Below are positions 1 through 8,332 of a DNA stretch of 64,000 bases, piece after piece. The DNA is from Chitinophaga skermanii. Lineage in GTDB: Bacteria > Bacteroidota > Bacteroidia > Chitinophagales > Chitinophagaceae. The stretch's first letter is position 1, and the number at the start of each line of letters is the position of its first letter. The notes under the pieces were generated by a model. That model ran no database searches, had not been told where the DNA came from, and saw only the letters and a program-made list of their open reading frames with translations. Made by a program: the position numbers and the translations under genes. Location of the stretch: assembly GCF_003259335.1 (NCBI RefSeq), contig NZ_QLLL01000006.1:310001-374000 (forward strand), read 5' to 3'.

Positions 1-294
1 CGGTATTGTTTTTTTCTTCCAAGTAGGACCTGCAACACCCATAATGGCACAAACACAGCCCACAACAAAAAACAACAAAGGTAATATCATGGACCAACGA
101 CTTCCTTTCACAAACATAAACGGTCGTAAATGTGCCGCTATTACCTTTTTCCATTTACCGTTTTCTCTATTCCCAATTATCAATAACAACACAATAAACC
201 CTAGGACATATAACAAATACAGCACCTTCGGGCGAATAAAATGAAATTCCGTCCAGTTAATATGCCAATCAATATTTGAAATATCCATCCACAT
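1..294 (-). CDS. VWA-domain aerotolerance protein (BatB-like), N-terminal part
   Basis: This gene runs off the left edge; 98 codons are visible from an ATG at 294. The residues start WMDISNIDWH and go on to a W-x-E-F-H-F-I-R-P stretch. A hydrophobic segment follows at about residues 23-41 and a second at about 69-88, ending in a GPTW motif. This is the usual N-terminus of the second VWA protein of Bat operons: two membrane helices before the von Willebrand domain, which lies outside the window. The start codon overlaps the stop of the upstream VWA gene by one base (TAATG), so the two are translationally coupled. Family assignment rests on the N-terminal pattern and operon position only. Confidence 0.75.
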   Translation of the reverse strand, partial: MWMDISNIDWHINWTEFHFIRPKVLYLLYVLGFIVLLLIIGNRENGKWKKVIAAHLRPFMFVKGSRWSMILPLLFFVVGCVCAIMGVAGPTWKKKTIP

Positions 295-1283
295 TATAGC
301 GCACCTTTGAGCCTTGTTAAATGAATTGTTCCCATTATAAATTGTACTAACAATGCTATTAGTACTGCCGCTAGTAAAGGATAATAATAGAGTAACTGGG
401 TTGGGCGGTAACTTTCTTCTTCATATACAACGGGCGTTAACTTATCCAATGTTTTATACACGTTTGTCATATCACCTTCATTCATAGCATTGAAATATTG
501 CCCGCCTGTAGCTTGTGCAACATCTCGCAATGTACGTTCATCCAAATCATAGCCTCCAGTACCGGTTGCTTTGCCAATACCCATGGTATAAATTGTAATG
601 GAGTCCTTATGGGCTACGTTCGCAGCATCAACCGGCGCCAATTCGGTACCGGTATCTACCCCATCTGTTAACAAAAACATGATCTTTTGCTTAATAGTAT
701 CTGCTTTTAATATGTTGGAGCTAAAGGCAATGGCATCACCAATATTTGTCATTTGCCCTGCCATTCCCACGGCTGTTTGATCTAATAACCATGTAATGGT
801 CGATAAATCTGTTGTAAGTGGAGCTTGCAAATATGCATCGCTTCCAAAAACAACCAATCCAATTTGGTCGCTCTTCCGTTTCGCTACGAAATCTTTCATG
901 AGTGATTTCACCGCATTCCAACGACTCATACGTTGCCCACGCACTAGCCAATCGGTTTGATCCATACTGAATGAGATATCGGCTACAATGAGGAAGCTGC
1001 GTACAGTTTTGGCTTTCTTGCCTGGTTTACCCACGTATTGTGGCATAGAAGCTGCTCCTAATAAACACAACCAACAAAGCATCAATCCTAACCACGTAAA
1101 AAAATTCCTTCTCGATACCCAAGCGCTCCGTTTTGCACGTTGCCCAGATACTTGCTTGGCGCGATCAAAAAAAGGCGCCAGCAAGCTCAACCGTTTCCTA
1201 TGCATCGGTGGTAGTAATAAATACACGAGCAAAGGTAACGGTAGCAAGAAAAACACCCATTTATATGCGATTTCAAACTGCAT
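294..1283 (-). CDS. VWA-domain membrane protein, BatA-type
   Basis: A protein of 329 residues, anchored in the inner membrane, with a von Willebrand A domain facing the periplasm. Hydrophobic helices lie near residues 6-25 and 62-78. The VWA domain follows, with a complete MIDAS metal site: DISFS near residue 102 and LLTDGVDTG later. A C-terminal helix (YYYPLLAAVLIALLVQFI) closes the protein. Bat proteins are associated with MoxR chaperone ATPases and with oxygen or envelope stress tolerance in Bacteroidota; the substrate is unknown. I chose the ATG at 1283 because the first in-frame ATG (1319) would overlap the upstream gene by 47 bases, while 1283 leaves an 11-base overlap and begins just before the first membrane helix. 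Confidence 0.88.
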   Translation of the reverse strand: MQFEIAYKWVFFLLPLPLLVYLLLPPMHRKRLSLLAPFFDRAKQVSGQRAKRSAWVSRRNFFTWLGLMLCWLCLLGAASMPQYVGKPGKKAKTVRSFLIVADISFSMDQTDWLVRGQRMSRWNAVKSLMKDFVAKRKSDQIGLVVFGSDAYLQAPLTTDLSTITWLLDQTAVGMAGQMTNIGDAIAFSSNILKADTIKQKIMFLLTDGVDTGTELAPVDAANVAHKDSITIYTMGIGKATGTGGYDLDERTLRDVAQATGGQYFNAMNEGDMTNVYKTLDKLTPVVYEEESYRPTQLLYYYPLLAAVLIALLVQFIMGTIHLTRLKGAL

Positions 1284-1770
1284 GTTTATGATGAATAATC
1301 CAACGTTTTGTTTTTTCAATAAAGCCGTTAGCTATATTTTTATCTACTTGTGTAGGCTTTCGATATAAAGTATCGAATAACATCTGGCCTTCTTCTTCTG
1401 TAAAAGAATGTTCCTTCCATGTAGTATTCAAAAAATTGATCCAATCTTTACCATATAGATACGCCACTGTACCTCTTCCATAATTACGCATCGACAAACG
1501 TTTTAACAGCATACTCGTTTCATAAATCAGCGGTACATCTTGCTGCTGTTCTTTCCAATACTTTTCTCTTTCTTGTAAGTAACGTAAAGCTGATTTTCGA
1601 TAGCGGTTTCGTTTATAATATTGATATACTAAATAAACGCACAATGCCACAATCAATACAAATAGAACACCTACTACGTACCATCCCGGCTCATTGAAGC
1701 TAAACTTCACAGGTGGTGGTTCAATAACATCGTCGAACTGTTGTGTTGTATGTTGAAAAAGTAATATCAT
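1273..1770 (-). CDS. DUF4381-like membrane protein of the Bat operon
   Basis: A protein of 165 residues with one membrane helix near residues 31-51 (WYVVGVLFVLIVALCVYLVY), preceded by a proline-rich PPPVKF segment and the EPGW motif. A basic, helical cytoplasmic tail follows (YYKRNRYRKSALRYLQ). This layout matches DUF4381 proteins, which sit between the DUF58 and BatA genes in MoxR operons and probably help assemble the VWA proteins. It overlaps the upstream DUF58 gene by four bases (ATGA-type) and the downstream BatA gene by 11 bases, which implies one transcript. Confidence 0.8.
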   Translation of the reverse strand: MILLFQHTTQQFDDVIEPPPVKFSFNEPGWYVVGVLFVLIVALCVYLVYQYYKRNRYRKSALRYLQEREKYWKEQQQDVPLIYETSMLLKRLSMRNYGRGTVAYLYGKDWINFLNTTWKEHSFTEEEGQMLFDTLYRKPTQVDKNIANGFIEKTKRWIIHHKHAV

Positions 1771-2717
1771 CGTTTAGTGAGTTTTCCCATGTGTTGCATC
1801 ACTTGTTGTTCAACAGGTAAAGTTGTATCCATTTGCACCACTGGGATATGGTACATCCTGAACTCATCGGATAAACCACGTAATAACTTACTGTATGCTT
1901 CTTCGTATTTTTCGCCCCAATGATGCTTATTGTTCTGCCATGTAATTTGCCTTTTTCCATTGCTCAATACAATACGACCATTAGGTAGTGCTCCATCAAA
2001 TGGGTCTGAAATATGTACTAGCATTACATCATTATGCTGTGAAAGATTGCGCAGATGCTTCTTCGTATCTTGATTAATTGTACTAAAGTCACTAATTACA
2101 GTAATAACATAATCATGCGTAATAACCGACCTTGCTTGTTGCAGAATTTCATTTAAAGGCAATATGTTACTGGTGATTGCTTTACGTTGAGGTAGTAATG
2201 TGTTCATATCAGCAATCGCTTGTAACACGTATTGAACATGACTTTTGCTTCTCTTAGGAGATATGTATTGATGTGTTGCATCATTGAAAACAATACCCCC
2301 TACTCGATCTCCCCGTTTTACAATATAGAATGCACTGAGGGCCGCTGCTTGTGCAGCAATAACCGACTTTGTATACATTTTCGATCCAAAAAAAAGAAAA
2401 CTAGTTTGATCAACTATGATAAACCCTGGGCGTTCTTTCTCTTCATTGAATACTTTAGAATGTGTAATACCCGTTCTTGCTGTAACCCGCCAATCGATAT
2501 TTCTAACATCGTCACCTGGCACATATACACGTACTTCTTCAAAATCCAATCCTCGTCCACGTAATTTCGATGCATGCCGACCAGCCAATAACGAGTACAC
2601 AGGATGTTGCGGTAAAATGGGCATGTCTTGCACATAATACTCGTAGCGCATCAACTCCTTCAAGGAAATCGTTACCCCGGTTGGATATGCTTCGTTATGT
2701 TGCTTTTGGGAACTCAT
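1767..2717 (-). CDS. DUF58 domain-containing protein
   Basis: A soluble protein of 316 residues. It carries the DUF58 signature in its first third: GRHASKLRGRGLDFEEVR, then YVPGDDVRNIDWRVTART, then a VWA-like fold (FIIVDQTSFLFFGS). In the usual proteins the last stretch holds a DxSxSM-like metal site; here it reads DQTSF, so metal binding may be weakened. DUF58 proteins are the standard partner of MoxR ATPases and are thought to be client or adaptor proteins for the membrane VWA proteins encoded downstream. It overlaps moxR by four bases and the DUF4381 gene by four bases. Confidence 0.9.
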   Translation of the reverse strand: MSSQKQHNEAYPTGVTISLKELMRYEYYVQDMPILPQHPVYSLLAGRHASKLRGRGLDFEEVRVYVPGDDVRNIDWRVTARTGITHSKVFNEEKERPGFIIVDQTSFLFFGSKMYTKSVIAAQAAALSAFYIVKRGDRVGGIVFNDATHQYISPKRSKSHVQYVLQAIADMNTLLPQRKAITSNILPLNEILQQARSVITHDYVITVISDFSTINQDTKKHLRNLSQHNDVMLVHISDPFDGALPNGRIVLSNGKRQITWQNNKHHWGEKYEEAYSKLLRGLSDEFRMYHIPVVQMDTTLPVEQQVMQHMGKLTKR

Positions 2718-3676
2718 GCCGGAACAGCTACTTGTTTTAATAATTCATCGATCACTTGGTTCGTTGTTACCTTTGAAACGTTTGCTTCGTAGCTTGTTAT
2801 AATTCGATGGCGTAATACGTCATGCACAATATACCGAATATCATCGGGCGTTACAAAATCGCGGCCATCGAGCCATGCTACTACACGCGAGCATTTATCT
2901 AAACTGATCGTGCCACGGGGACTGGCACCGTAGTTAATCCAGCGACCTAAATCTTCTCCAAAATTTGATGGATAGCGCGTAGCTGTAATAATATCGGCAA
3001 TGTATTTCTCTGCAGCTTCATTTACTTGAATTTGATTAATCTCTTTTCTAGCATCGAATACAACTTGTTGAGGAATACTTGTAATTTTTGCCGGTGCTTC
3101 CTTGGATTCGTTCCGTACCAATCGCATAATAGCGATTTCGTCATCATGATTGGGATAATCGATTTCTATTTTCATGATGAATCGATCGAGTTGCGCTTCG
3201 GGTAAAGGATAAGTACCTTCTTGCTCAATGGGGTTTTGCGTAGCTAACACCATGAATAGCGGTTCTAACTGGTGTGTTTTACCGGCCACCGACACTTGTC
3301 GTTCTTCCATCGCTTCTAACAAAGCTGCTTGAACTTTAGCGGGCGCGCGGTTTATTTCATCGGCAAGAATTAGGTTTGAAAAAATGGGGCCGGGTTGAAA
3401 CATAAACTTTTGCTCTGCCTGGGGTTGGTACACTTCGGTACCGGTAATATCGGATGGTAACAAATCGGGGGTGAATTGAATCCTGCTCAACTTGCAATCC
3501 AAGTGTTTCGCTAGGCTTTTTACTGCACGGGTTTTCGCAAGCCCGGGTAAACCTTCTAACAACACATTCCCATCCGTTAGGAGCCCAATAATTATTTTAC
3601 GAATTTCATCATCTTGACCGATGATATTCTCGCTCATGCCTTTAATGAGCGCTTGTATTTGTTCGCGGTTCGTCAT
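2714..3676 (-). CDS. MoxR family AAA+ ATPase
   Basis: A cytoplasmic AAA+ chaperone-like ATPase of 320 residues. Walker A is GLPGLAKT (residues 43-50), Walker B is LILADEIN (102-109) with the DE pair, and sensor 1 is the ATQNPIEQEGTYPLPEAQLDRF stretch around 148-168. The C-terminal lid follows (ASPRGTISL). MoxR proteins use ATP to remodel or insert metals into target complexes, usually together with VWA proteins. It is the first gene of the minus-strand Bat operon (moxR, DUF58, DUF4381, BatA, BatB). It starts 18 bases below a strong hairpin that ends the upstream sulfatase transcript. Confidence 0.95.
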   Translation of the reverse strand: MTNREQIQALIKGMSENIIGQDDEIRKIIIGLLTDGNVLLEGLPGLAKTRAVKSLAKHLDCKLSRIQFTPDLLPSDITGTEVYQPQAEQKFMFQPGPIFSNLILADEINRAPAKVQAALLEAMEERQVSVAGKTHQLEPLFMVLATQNPIEQEGTYPLPEAQLDRFIMKIEIDYPNHDDEIAIMRLVRNESKEAPAKITSIPQQVVFDARKEINQIQVNEAAEKYIADIITATRYPSNFGEDLGRWINYGASPRGTISLDKCSRVVAWLDGRDFVTPDDIRYIVHDVLRHRIITSYEANVSKVTTNQVIDELLKQVAVPA

Positions 3677-3693
3677 GGTGAAAATGCTATACC

Positions 3694-3732
3694 GTGAAAA
3701 GAAGCCCTTGTTGCTGTATAAGCAACAAGGGC
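3694..3732 (-). terminator. Rho-independent terminator of the sulfatase gene
   Basis: A perfect 12-bp stem (3704-3715 with 3721-3732, five-base loop, arms GCCCTTGTTGCT and AGCAACAAGGGC). On the minus strand it is followed by a pyrimidine-rich TTCTTTT run. It lies just after the stop of the minus-strand sulfatase and before moxR, so it separates the two transcripts. Confidence 0.85.
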
Positions 3733-3750
3733 GATATCTACATGAAAGAT

Positions 3751-5313
3751 TTATCTACCGGGGTGACCGCCCGCTGCTGATTTTAATGCTTCGGTGAAGG
3801 CATCAATATTAAAGCTTGCAGGTCGTTGTCGTGGAGGGAATTGCTTATAGGTAGCAAGGTATTCTCCCACGCGGTTTGCAGAAGGTAATATTAAGAAAGC
3901 ACGATCCATAAACCATTTATCGTAGTAAGCAGAGGCATGGTCGAATGCATACTCGAATGGATCAGACCTTAGATCTTCTAATAATGGCGCTCTCAATTTT
4001 ATCATTGGGTCGCGCCAAACAGCTACACCTTTAGATAATTGTAGTTGGTAGTTGAATTTCCAGCGGCCTTGACGGAATGCTACTAATTCCCCATCATCAT
4101 TAAAGTAGAAGAAATCTTCCCTGGCACCTTTTTCTGTTTTGCCAGTTAATAATGGCAATTGGTTATATCCATCTAGATGTACTTTAAAATTCTTGCCCCC
4201 GGCATTATATCCACCCCTTACTTTTTCAACAAGGTTAGCATCGCCACCTGCAGCAGCTACTAAAGTAGGTAGCCAATCTTCTGCTGAAAAAATTTCATTA
4301 ATGACGGTTCCGGGTTTTATCTGACCAGGCCAACGAACCACGCAAGGCACACGAAATGCACCTTCCCAGTTCATATCTTTTTCACCTTTAAAGGGAGATG
4401 CACCGCCATCAGGCCATTCGCACTTCATGGCACCATTATCAGTACTATAAATAACAATGGTATTATCTGTTAGCCCTTGATCATCTAAAAATTTGAGTAA
4501 TTCACCTACCATAGCATCATGTTCTACCATACCATCGGCTTGTAAACCAAGGCCGGTTTTACCTTTTGAACCAGGCTTTAGATGTGTATTAACGTGCATT
4601 CTTGTTGAATTAAACCAAACGAAGAATGGCTTACCTGCGTCTTTTTGACGTTTCATAAAATCGATAGAAGCTTTATAGAACTCTTCATCGACTGTTTCCA
4701 TTCTTTTAATCGTAAGTGGGCCTGTATCTTCAATTTTGCCATCTGCGGTAGATTTCAAAACACCTCTAGGTCCATATCTTTTCTTAAATGCAGGATCTTT
4801 GGGGTAATCTTCATGTTCTGGTTCTTCTTCGGCATTGAGGTGATAGAGGTTGCCAAAAAACTCGTCGAATCCATGCCTAGTGGGTAAGAACTCATCGCGA
4901 TCACCAAGGTGATTCTTACCAAACTGCCCTGTGGCATACCCTAATGGTTTCAAGAATTCTGCGATGGTGGGGTCTTCTTTCTGTAAGCCAACAGTGGCAC
5001 CAGGCAAGCCAACTTTTGTTAATCCTGTTCTAAATGGACATTGCCCAGTAATGAAAGCGGCGCGCCCCGCTGTACAGCTTTGTTGCCCATAATAATCTGT
5101 AAACATCAGCCCTTCGTTGGCAATCCGGTCTATGTTCGGCGTTTTAAAGCCCATCATACCACGATTCCAACAGCTTAGGTTCCAAAACCCAATATCATCA
5201 CCGAAAATCACGAGAATATTAGGTTTCTTTTGGGCGAAGGAAGCATTTGCACTGGCTACACTAAAAACAGCCAGCAGCAAGCATAAACGGTAAGTAGCTT
5301 GTAGAATTTTCAT
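3751..5313 (-). CDS. Secreted arylsulfatase (type I sulfatase, S1 family)
   Basis: A sulfatase of 520 residues that hydrolyses sulfate esters in the periplasm or outside the cell. It has a signal peptide (MKILQATYRLCLLLAVFSVA, cleavage likely near SFA-QKK), the metal site NILVIFGDD (32-40), and the modification motif CTAGR (80-84). The Cys of that motif must be converted to formylglycine. The motif has Ala where many sulfatases have Pro; the CxAxR form is accepted in this family. Further sites are GKNHLGD and the STDNGA box near the middle. The upstream ATG at 5358 would add 15 residues before the signal peptide, so 5313 is preferred. No anaerobic or FGE-type maturase is encoded in the window, so the substrate and its activation cannot be judged here. 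Confidence 0.92.
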   Translation of the reverse strand: MKILQATYRLCLLLAVFSVASANASFAQKKPNILVIFGDDIGFWNLSCWNRGMMGFKTPNIDRIANEGLMFTDYYGQQSCTAGRAAFITGQCPFRTGLTKVGLPGATVGLQKEDPTIAEFLKPLGYATGQFGKNHLGDRDEFLPTRHGFDEFFGNLYHLNAEEEPEHEDYPKDPAFKKRYGPRGVLKSTADGKIEDTGPLTIKRMETVDEEFYKASIDFMKRQKDAGKPFFVWFNSTRMHVNTHLKPGSKGKTGLGLQADGMVEHDAMVGELLKFLDDQGLTDNTIVIYSTDNGAMKCEWPDGGASPFKGEKDMNWEGAFRVPCVVRWPGQIKPGTVINEIFSAEDWLPTLVAAAGGDANLVEKVRGGYNAGGKNFKVHLDGYNQLPLLTGKTEKGAREDFFYFNDDGELVAFRQGRWKFNYQLQLSKGVAVWRDPMIKLRAPLLEDLRSDPFEYAFDHASAYYDKWFMDRAFLILPSANRVGEYLATYKQFPPRQRPASFNIDAFTEALKSAAGGHPGR

Positions 5314-5449
5314 ACGATTCAAGGAATTAAAGCGTGTAGCACAAGGCATTGCTTGCACATGAATATTTTCCGAATCGATGAGTGCTTGAAAATATGCTTA
5401 GAGAGAGTGAATCAATAAAATAACATGAATGACGATAAATGGTTCACAA

Positions 5450-5887
5450 CTATTTTTTTACCAGGGAGATTTTATTCAGCAATTTTTTCCCATTTTCATA
5501 TACCAACATGGTACAACCGCTACTATCACATGCTTCTACCGTTAATAAATATTTACCATCACGTAGTTGTTGGTACTGGCCGGTTTCATTAGGCCCTTTA
5601 CGTGGATTATAGTAGTATTGCACAAATACCCCGTTTCTTTCCAAGGTAAAAATCATACTCAAATCGCCATTAGTAGCCTTCGCTACATTGAAATTACTTG
5701 ACTTTACACGGTATACACTATCAATTTTAAAATGGGTTGACCTTGTTGCATTAATCGCCTGTAAAGCCTGCTGTTCTGGTATTTGGAGGGTATCCATGTG
5801 TGAATCTACCGCGATTTTGGGCCCTGTGGTAGCTTGACAAGCTGCAAATAATATAGCTATTCCTATGATAATGAATGATTTCCGCAT
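5450..5887 (-). CDS. Small hypothetical lipoprotein
   Basis: A protein of 145 residues with an SPII signal: a short hydrophobic stretch ends in the lipobox FAAC (Cys17). The mature part looks beta-rich. It has a repeated strand pattern and a SSGCTML segment with a Cys that could pair with the one in EACDSS. I do not recognise the family. It stands alone between the serine hydrolase gene and the sulfatase, all on the minus strand. The gap to the sulfatase start is about 136 bases, so cotranscription is possible but not shown. Confidence 0.7.
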   Translation of the reverse strand: MRKSFIIIGIAILFAACQATTGPKIAVDSHMDTLQIPEQQALQAINATRSTHFKIDSVYRVKSSNFNVAKATNGDLSMIFTLERNGVFVQYYYNPRKGPNETGQYQQLRDGKYLLTVEACDSSGCTMLVYENGKKLLNKISLVKK

Positions 5888-5912
5888 ATTACTTGAAGAT
5901 ATAACAATTTCC

Positions 5913-8177
5913 CTAATTTAGAATATCCAGCAGTAAACTAGTCATATCAAATCTTGGGAAGTCGCCATTATTACTCAATAGAATTATGTTAATGTCTTTT
6001 GTAGGCTCTTGTACGAACATGGAGTAAAAACCGCCATCGGTACCGGGGTGGTATCTAATTTCATGCTTCTTTGACACATAAAACATTGTTTTATCAATCA
6101 TCCAACCAAAACCATAATTAGCATCCCAATCTTCGTAAAAACTTCTTGGGGTATACATTTCACCAGTTCTATCGGTATTCAAAATTTTAAAGTCTCTTAG
6201 GCCTTTATACCAATTCAATAAGTCTTTTGCATTAGACGTTATCGCGGCGGCACCCGTTAAATTGCCAATTGGGTATCGTAGTTCAGGCTGAAAGCCTTCG
6301 TAACCTTTTGCCATTAAAGTATCGGAAGGAGTTGCCGGTCCCCAAAAACTGTGTGTCATTTGTAATGGTTGGAATACCTTTTCCGATAGTAAGGTTTGTA
6401 ATGATTTGCCTGTTACAGCCTCCAAAGCTGCCGCTAATACGATATAATTAGAATTACTGTATTGAAATGATTGACCAGGATGAAACTGGAGTTCATCGCT
6501 ACAAAACTGTGTAACCATCTCTTTTGTACTATACGACTTTCCCATGTACTTGCTAAGTTTTTCCATGTCGTTGGTTAGATTGGGGATACCGCTTTGATGC
6601 GATAACAATTGGCTAATTGTAATGTTGCCATGTGCGAACCATGGCAAAAACTTACCGATTGAATCTGAAGTTTGCCAAATGCCGTCTTGTACTAATTGCA
6701 TACAGAGTATAGCTGTGAATGGCTTAGCGAGGGAACCAATTCTAAATTGTGTATGAAGGCTATTGGGGATTTTCTTCTCAATATCTGCATAACCCAATCC
6801 TTTGCTATAAATAACTTCTCCGTTTTTATACACAAGTGCTACACCATTGAACTGCTTTTTTTGATAGTAAAATTGCAGCACGGAATCGATGCGAATAGCT
6901 GGATCTTTCGGCCATTTAGGTATGCGGTTAGATAAAAGCTTCTTATAGTTAGCACTCTCGCGGTGCGCTTTTATGCTGGCAGCTACGGAATCTACATCAT
7001 AATCGGCCGGTATCAAATTATATTCCTTCCAAAAATCATCTACCGTAGCACTACTCTTAAATTCAATGTAACGATTGTCACCCATCGTTTCATTAGATGG
7101 GAAAGTTGCTGTTGCTAAAGTATCGATAGATGTTACCAAGTAATCAATTTTACTGAGGGCATTCACATCGAAATGTACACGTGGACTATGGATTCTCCAG
7201 TTCGCCCTTTCTTGCACTTTATTCAAAAAGTACCGCCCGTTCAAATTTTGATAAGCAATACTGATAGTATCTTGGAGAATGGTTTCATATACATTCAACA
7301 TCTTCATTAATGCGCGTTGACTTAAGCTTTTCACCATCCAATATTTCAAGCCTTTAGGGCTTAAACTATATTCACAAAAAGTAATGGCATAATTATCTAC
7401 ATGAATGTACATGTGGCCTTTGTACAGGGCTTGCTTGATATCATCGCGTTGGTCGAAGCTAATATCATACACTTCTTCCCCGTTGTACATCCTAGTTCCA
7501 TTGAGTTTAAATTGGTGTTGCTTCAACCCTTTATTGGTTAAGAAATCTGAATTATCTACATTCTTCACTACATCATATTCGTATACATTTTCCGGTTTTA
7601 AACCGAAGAGGATATAACTCGTTCCTTTAAAGGGTGAATTATCCGTTTCCATCCTTGCCTTTTGCAATTTAAAGCGGGCTCTATTGTAGTTAGCACCTTC
7701 TTGGTATACGTCAAACACCGCTTCCGACAAATGGATATAATCGTTACTCTTGCGGGCTGCATACCTATAAAAACCACGTGTAACGTGTGGTTTTGTATAA
7801 TAGTTCTGTGAGAAATTTGTAATGGCGCGACGAACAATATCGACAGGCGCTACGGCTTTTATTTCAACGTTTTGTAGTTGAATGGTGAGTGGTGAAAGAA
7901 AAATAGGATCACGGGTAATAGCATTTACATGAACTTTCAAAGGTTCAAAGCTAATGTGCGTTATTAGTACGGAGTCAACCTCTTTAGCTGCATCTACTTT
8001 TAATTCAAAGCGACCTTGTTGATCGGTAACTGTATTAATACGCAACCCGGGTATGCTAATGGTGGCGGCTGGAATAGGTTGTGCATTTGCTGCATTTTTT
8101 ACAAAGCCAGAAATTACGCGTTGCGCTTGTAGTTGAAGTGTACAACACAATAATAAAATAGGTAAAAATGGTTTCAT
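5913..8177 (-). CDS. Carboxypeptidase-regulatory-like domain plus beta-lactamase-type serine hydrolase
   Basis: An exported protein of 754 residues. After a signal peptide (residues 1-18) comes a CarboxypepD_reg-like beta sandwich (about 19-105, starting VISGFVKNA). A middle region of about 300 residues is typical of DUF5686-type Bacteroidota surface proteins. From about residue 430 comes a class C beta-lactamase/PBP fold with SLAK (Ser482, Lys485), YSN (573-575) and a C-terminal HPGTDGG in place of KTG. Such enzymes are peptidases or esterases rather than drug-inactivating lactamases. I chose the ATG at 8177 because it begins the signal peptide; a start at 8303 would put 42 polar residues in front. 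The fusion of the two halves in one chain is uncommon. Confidence 0.85.
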   Translation of the reverse strand: MKPFLPILLLCCTLQLQAQRVISGFVKNAANAQPIPAATISIPGLRINTVTDQQGRFELKVDAAKEVDSVLITHISFEPLKVHVNAITRDPIFLSPLTIQLQNVEIKAVAPVDIVRRAITNFSQNYYTKPHVTRGFYRYAARKSNDYIHLSEAVFDVYQEGANYNRARFKLQKARMETDNSPFKGTSYILFGLKPENVYEYDVVKNVDNSDFLTNKGLKQHQFKLNGTRMYNGEEVYDISFDQRDDIKQALYKGHMYIHVDNYAITFCEYSLSPKGLKYWMVKSLSQRALMKMLNVYETILQDTISIAYQNLNGRYFLNKVQERANWRIHSPRVHFDVNALSKIDYLVTSIDTLATATFPSNETMGDNRYIEFKSSATVDDFWKEYNLIPADYDVDSVAASIKAHRESANYKKLLSNRIPKWPKDPAIRIDSVLQFYYQKKQFNGVALVYKNGEVIYSKGLGYADIEKKIPNSLHTQFRIGSLAKPFTAILCMQLVQDGIWQTSDSIGKFLPWFAHGNITISQLLSHQSGIPNLTNDMEKLSKYMGKSYSTKEMVTQFCSDELQFHPGQSFQYSNSNYIVLAAALEAVTGKSLQTLLSEKVFQPLQMTHSFWGPATPSDTLMAKGYEGFQPELRYPIGNLTGAAAITSNAKDLLNWYKGLRDFKILNTDRTGEMYTPRSFYEDWDANYGFGWMIDKTMFYVSKKHEIRYHPGTDGGFYSMFVQEPTKDINIILLSNNGDFPRFDMTSLLLDILN

Positions 8178-8206
8178 GGAGTTTGCATTAACAGCCGTGA
8201 AATTAT

Positions 8207-8218
8207 ACGATCGATCGT
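8207..8218. promoter_or_regulatory. Perfect palindrome in divergent intergenic region
   Basis: ACGATCGATCGT is a perfect 12-bp palindrome 30 bases upstream of the serine hydrolase start. A TTTG (minus strand, 8226-8223) lies just upstream of it, in the position of a -33 box, but the matching -7 box is poor. It could be an operator; no other copy was seen in the window. Confidence 0.3.
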
Positions 8219-8332
8219 TAACCAAATGTGAATTAACAAATCTTTGCCCGGTGAAATATACCTGTATAGTTTCAAAAAGTACCAGCCAACGCCCTTCAAT
8301 CATGGTACTTTTATTGTCGATATTTTACACAC

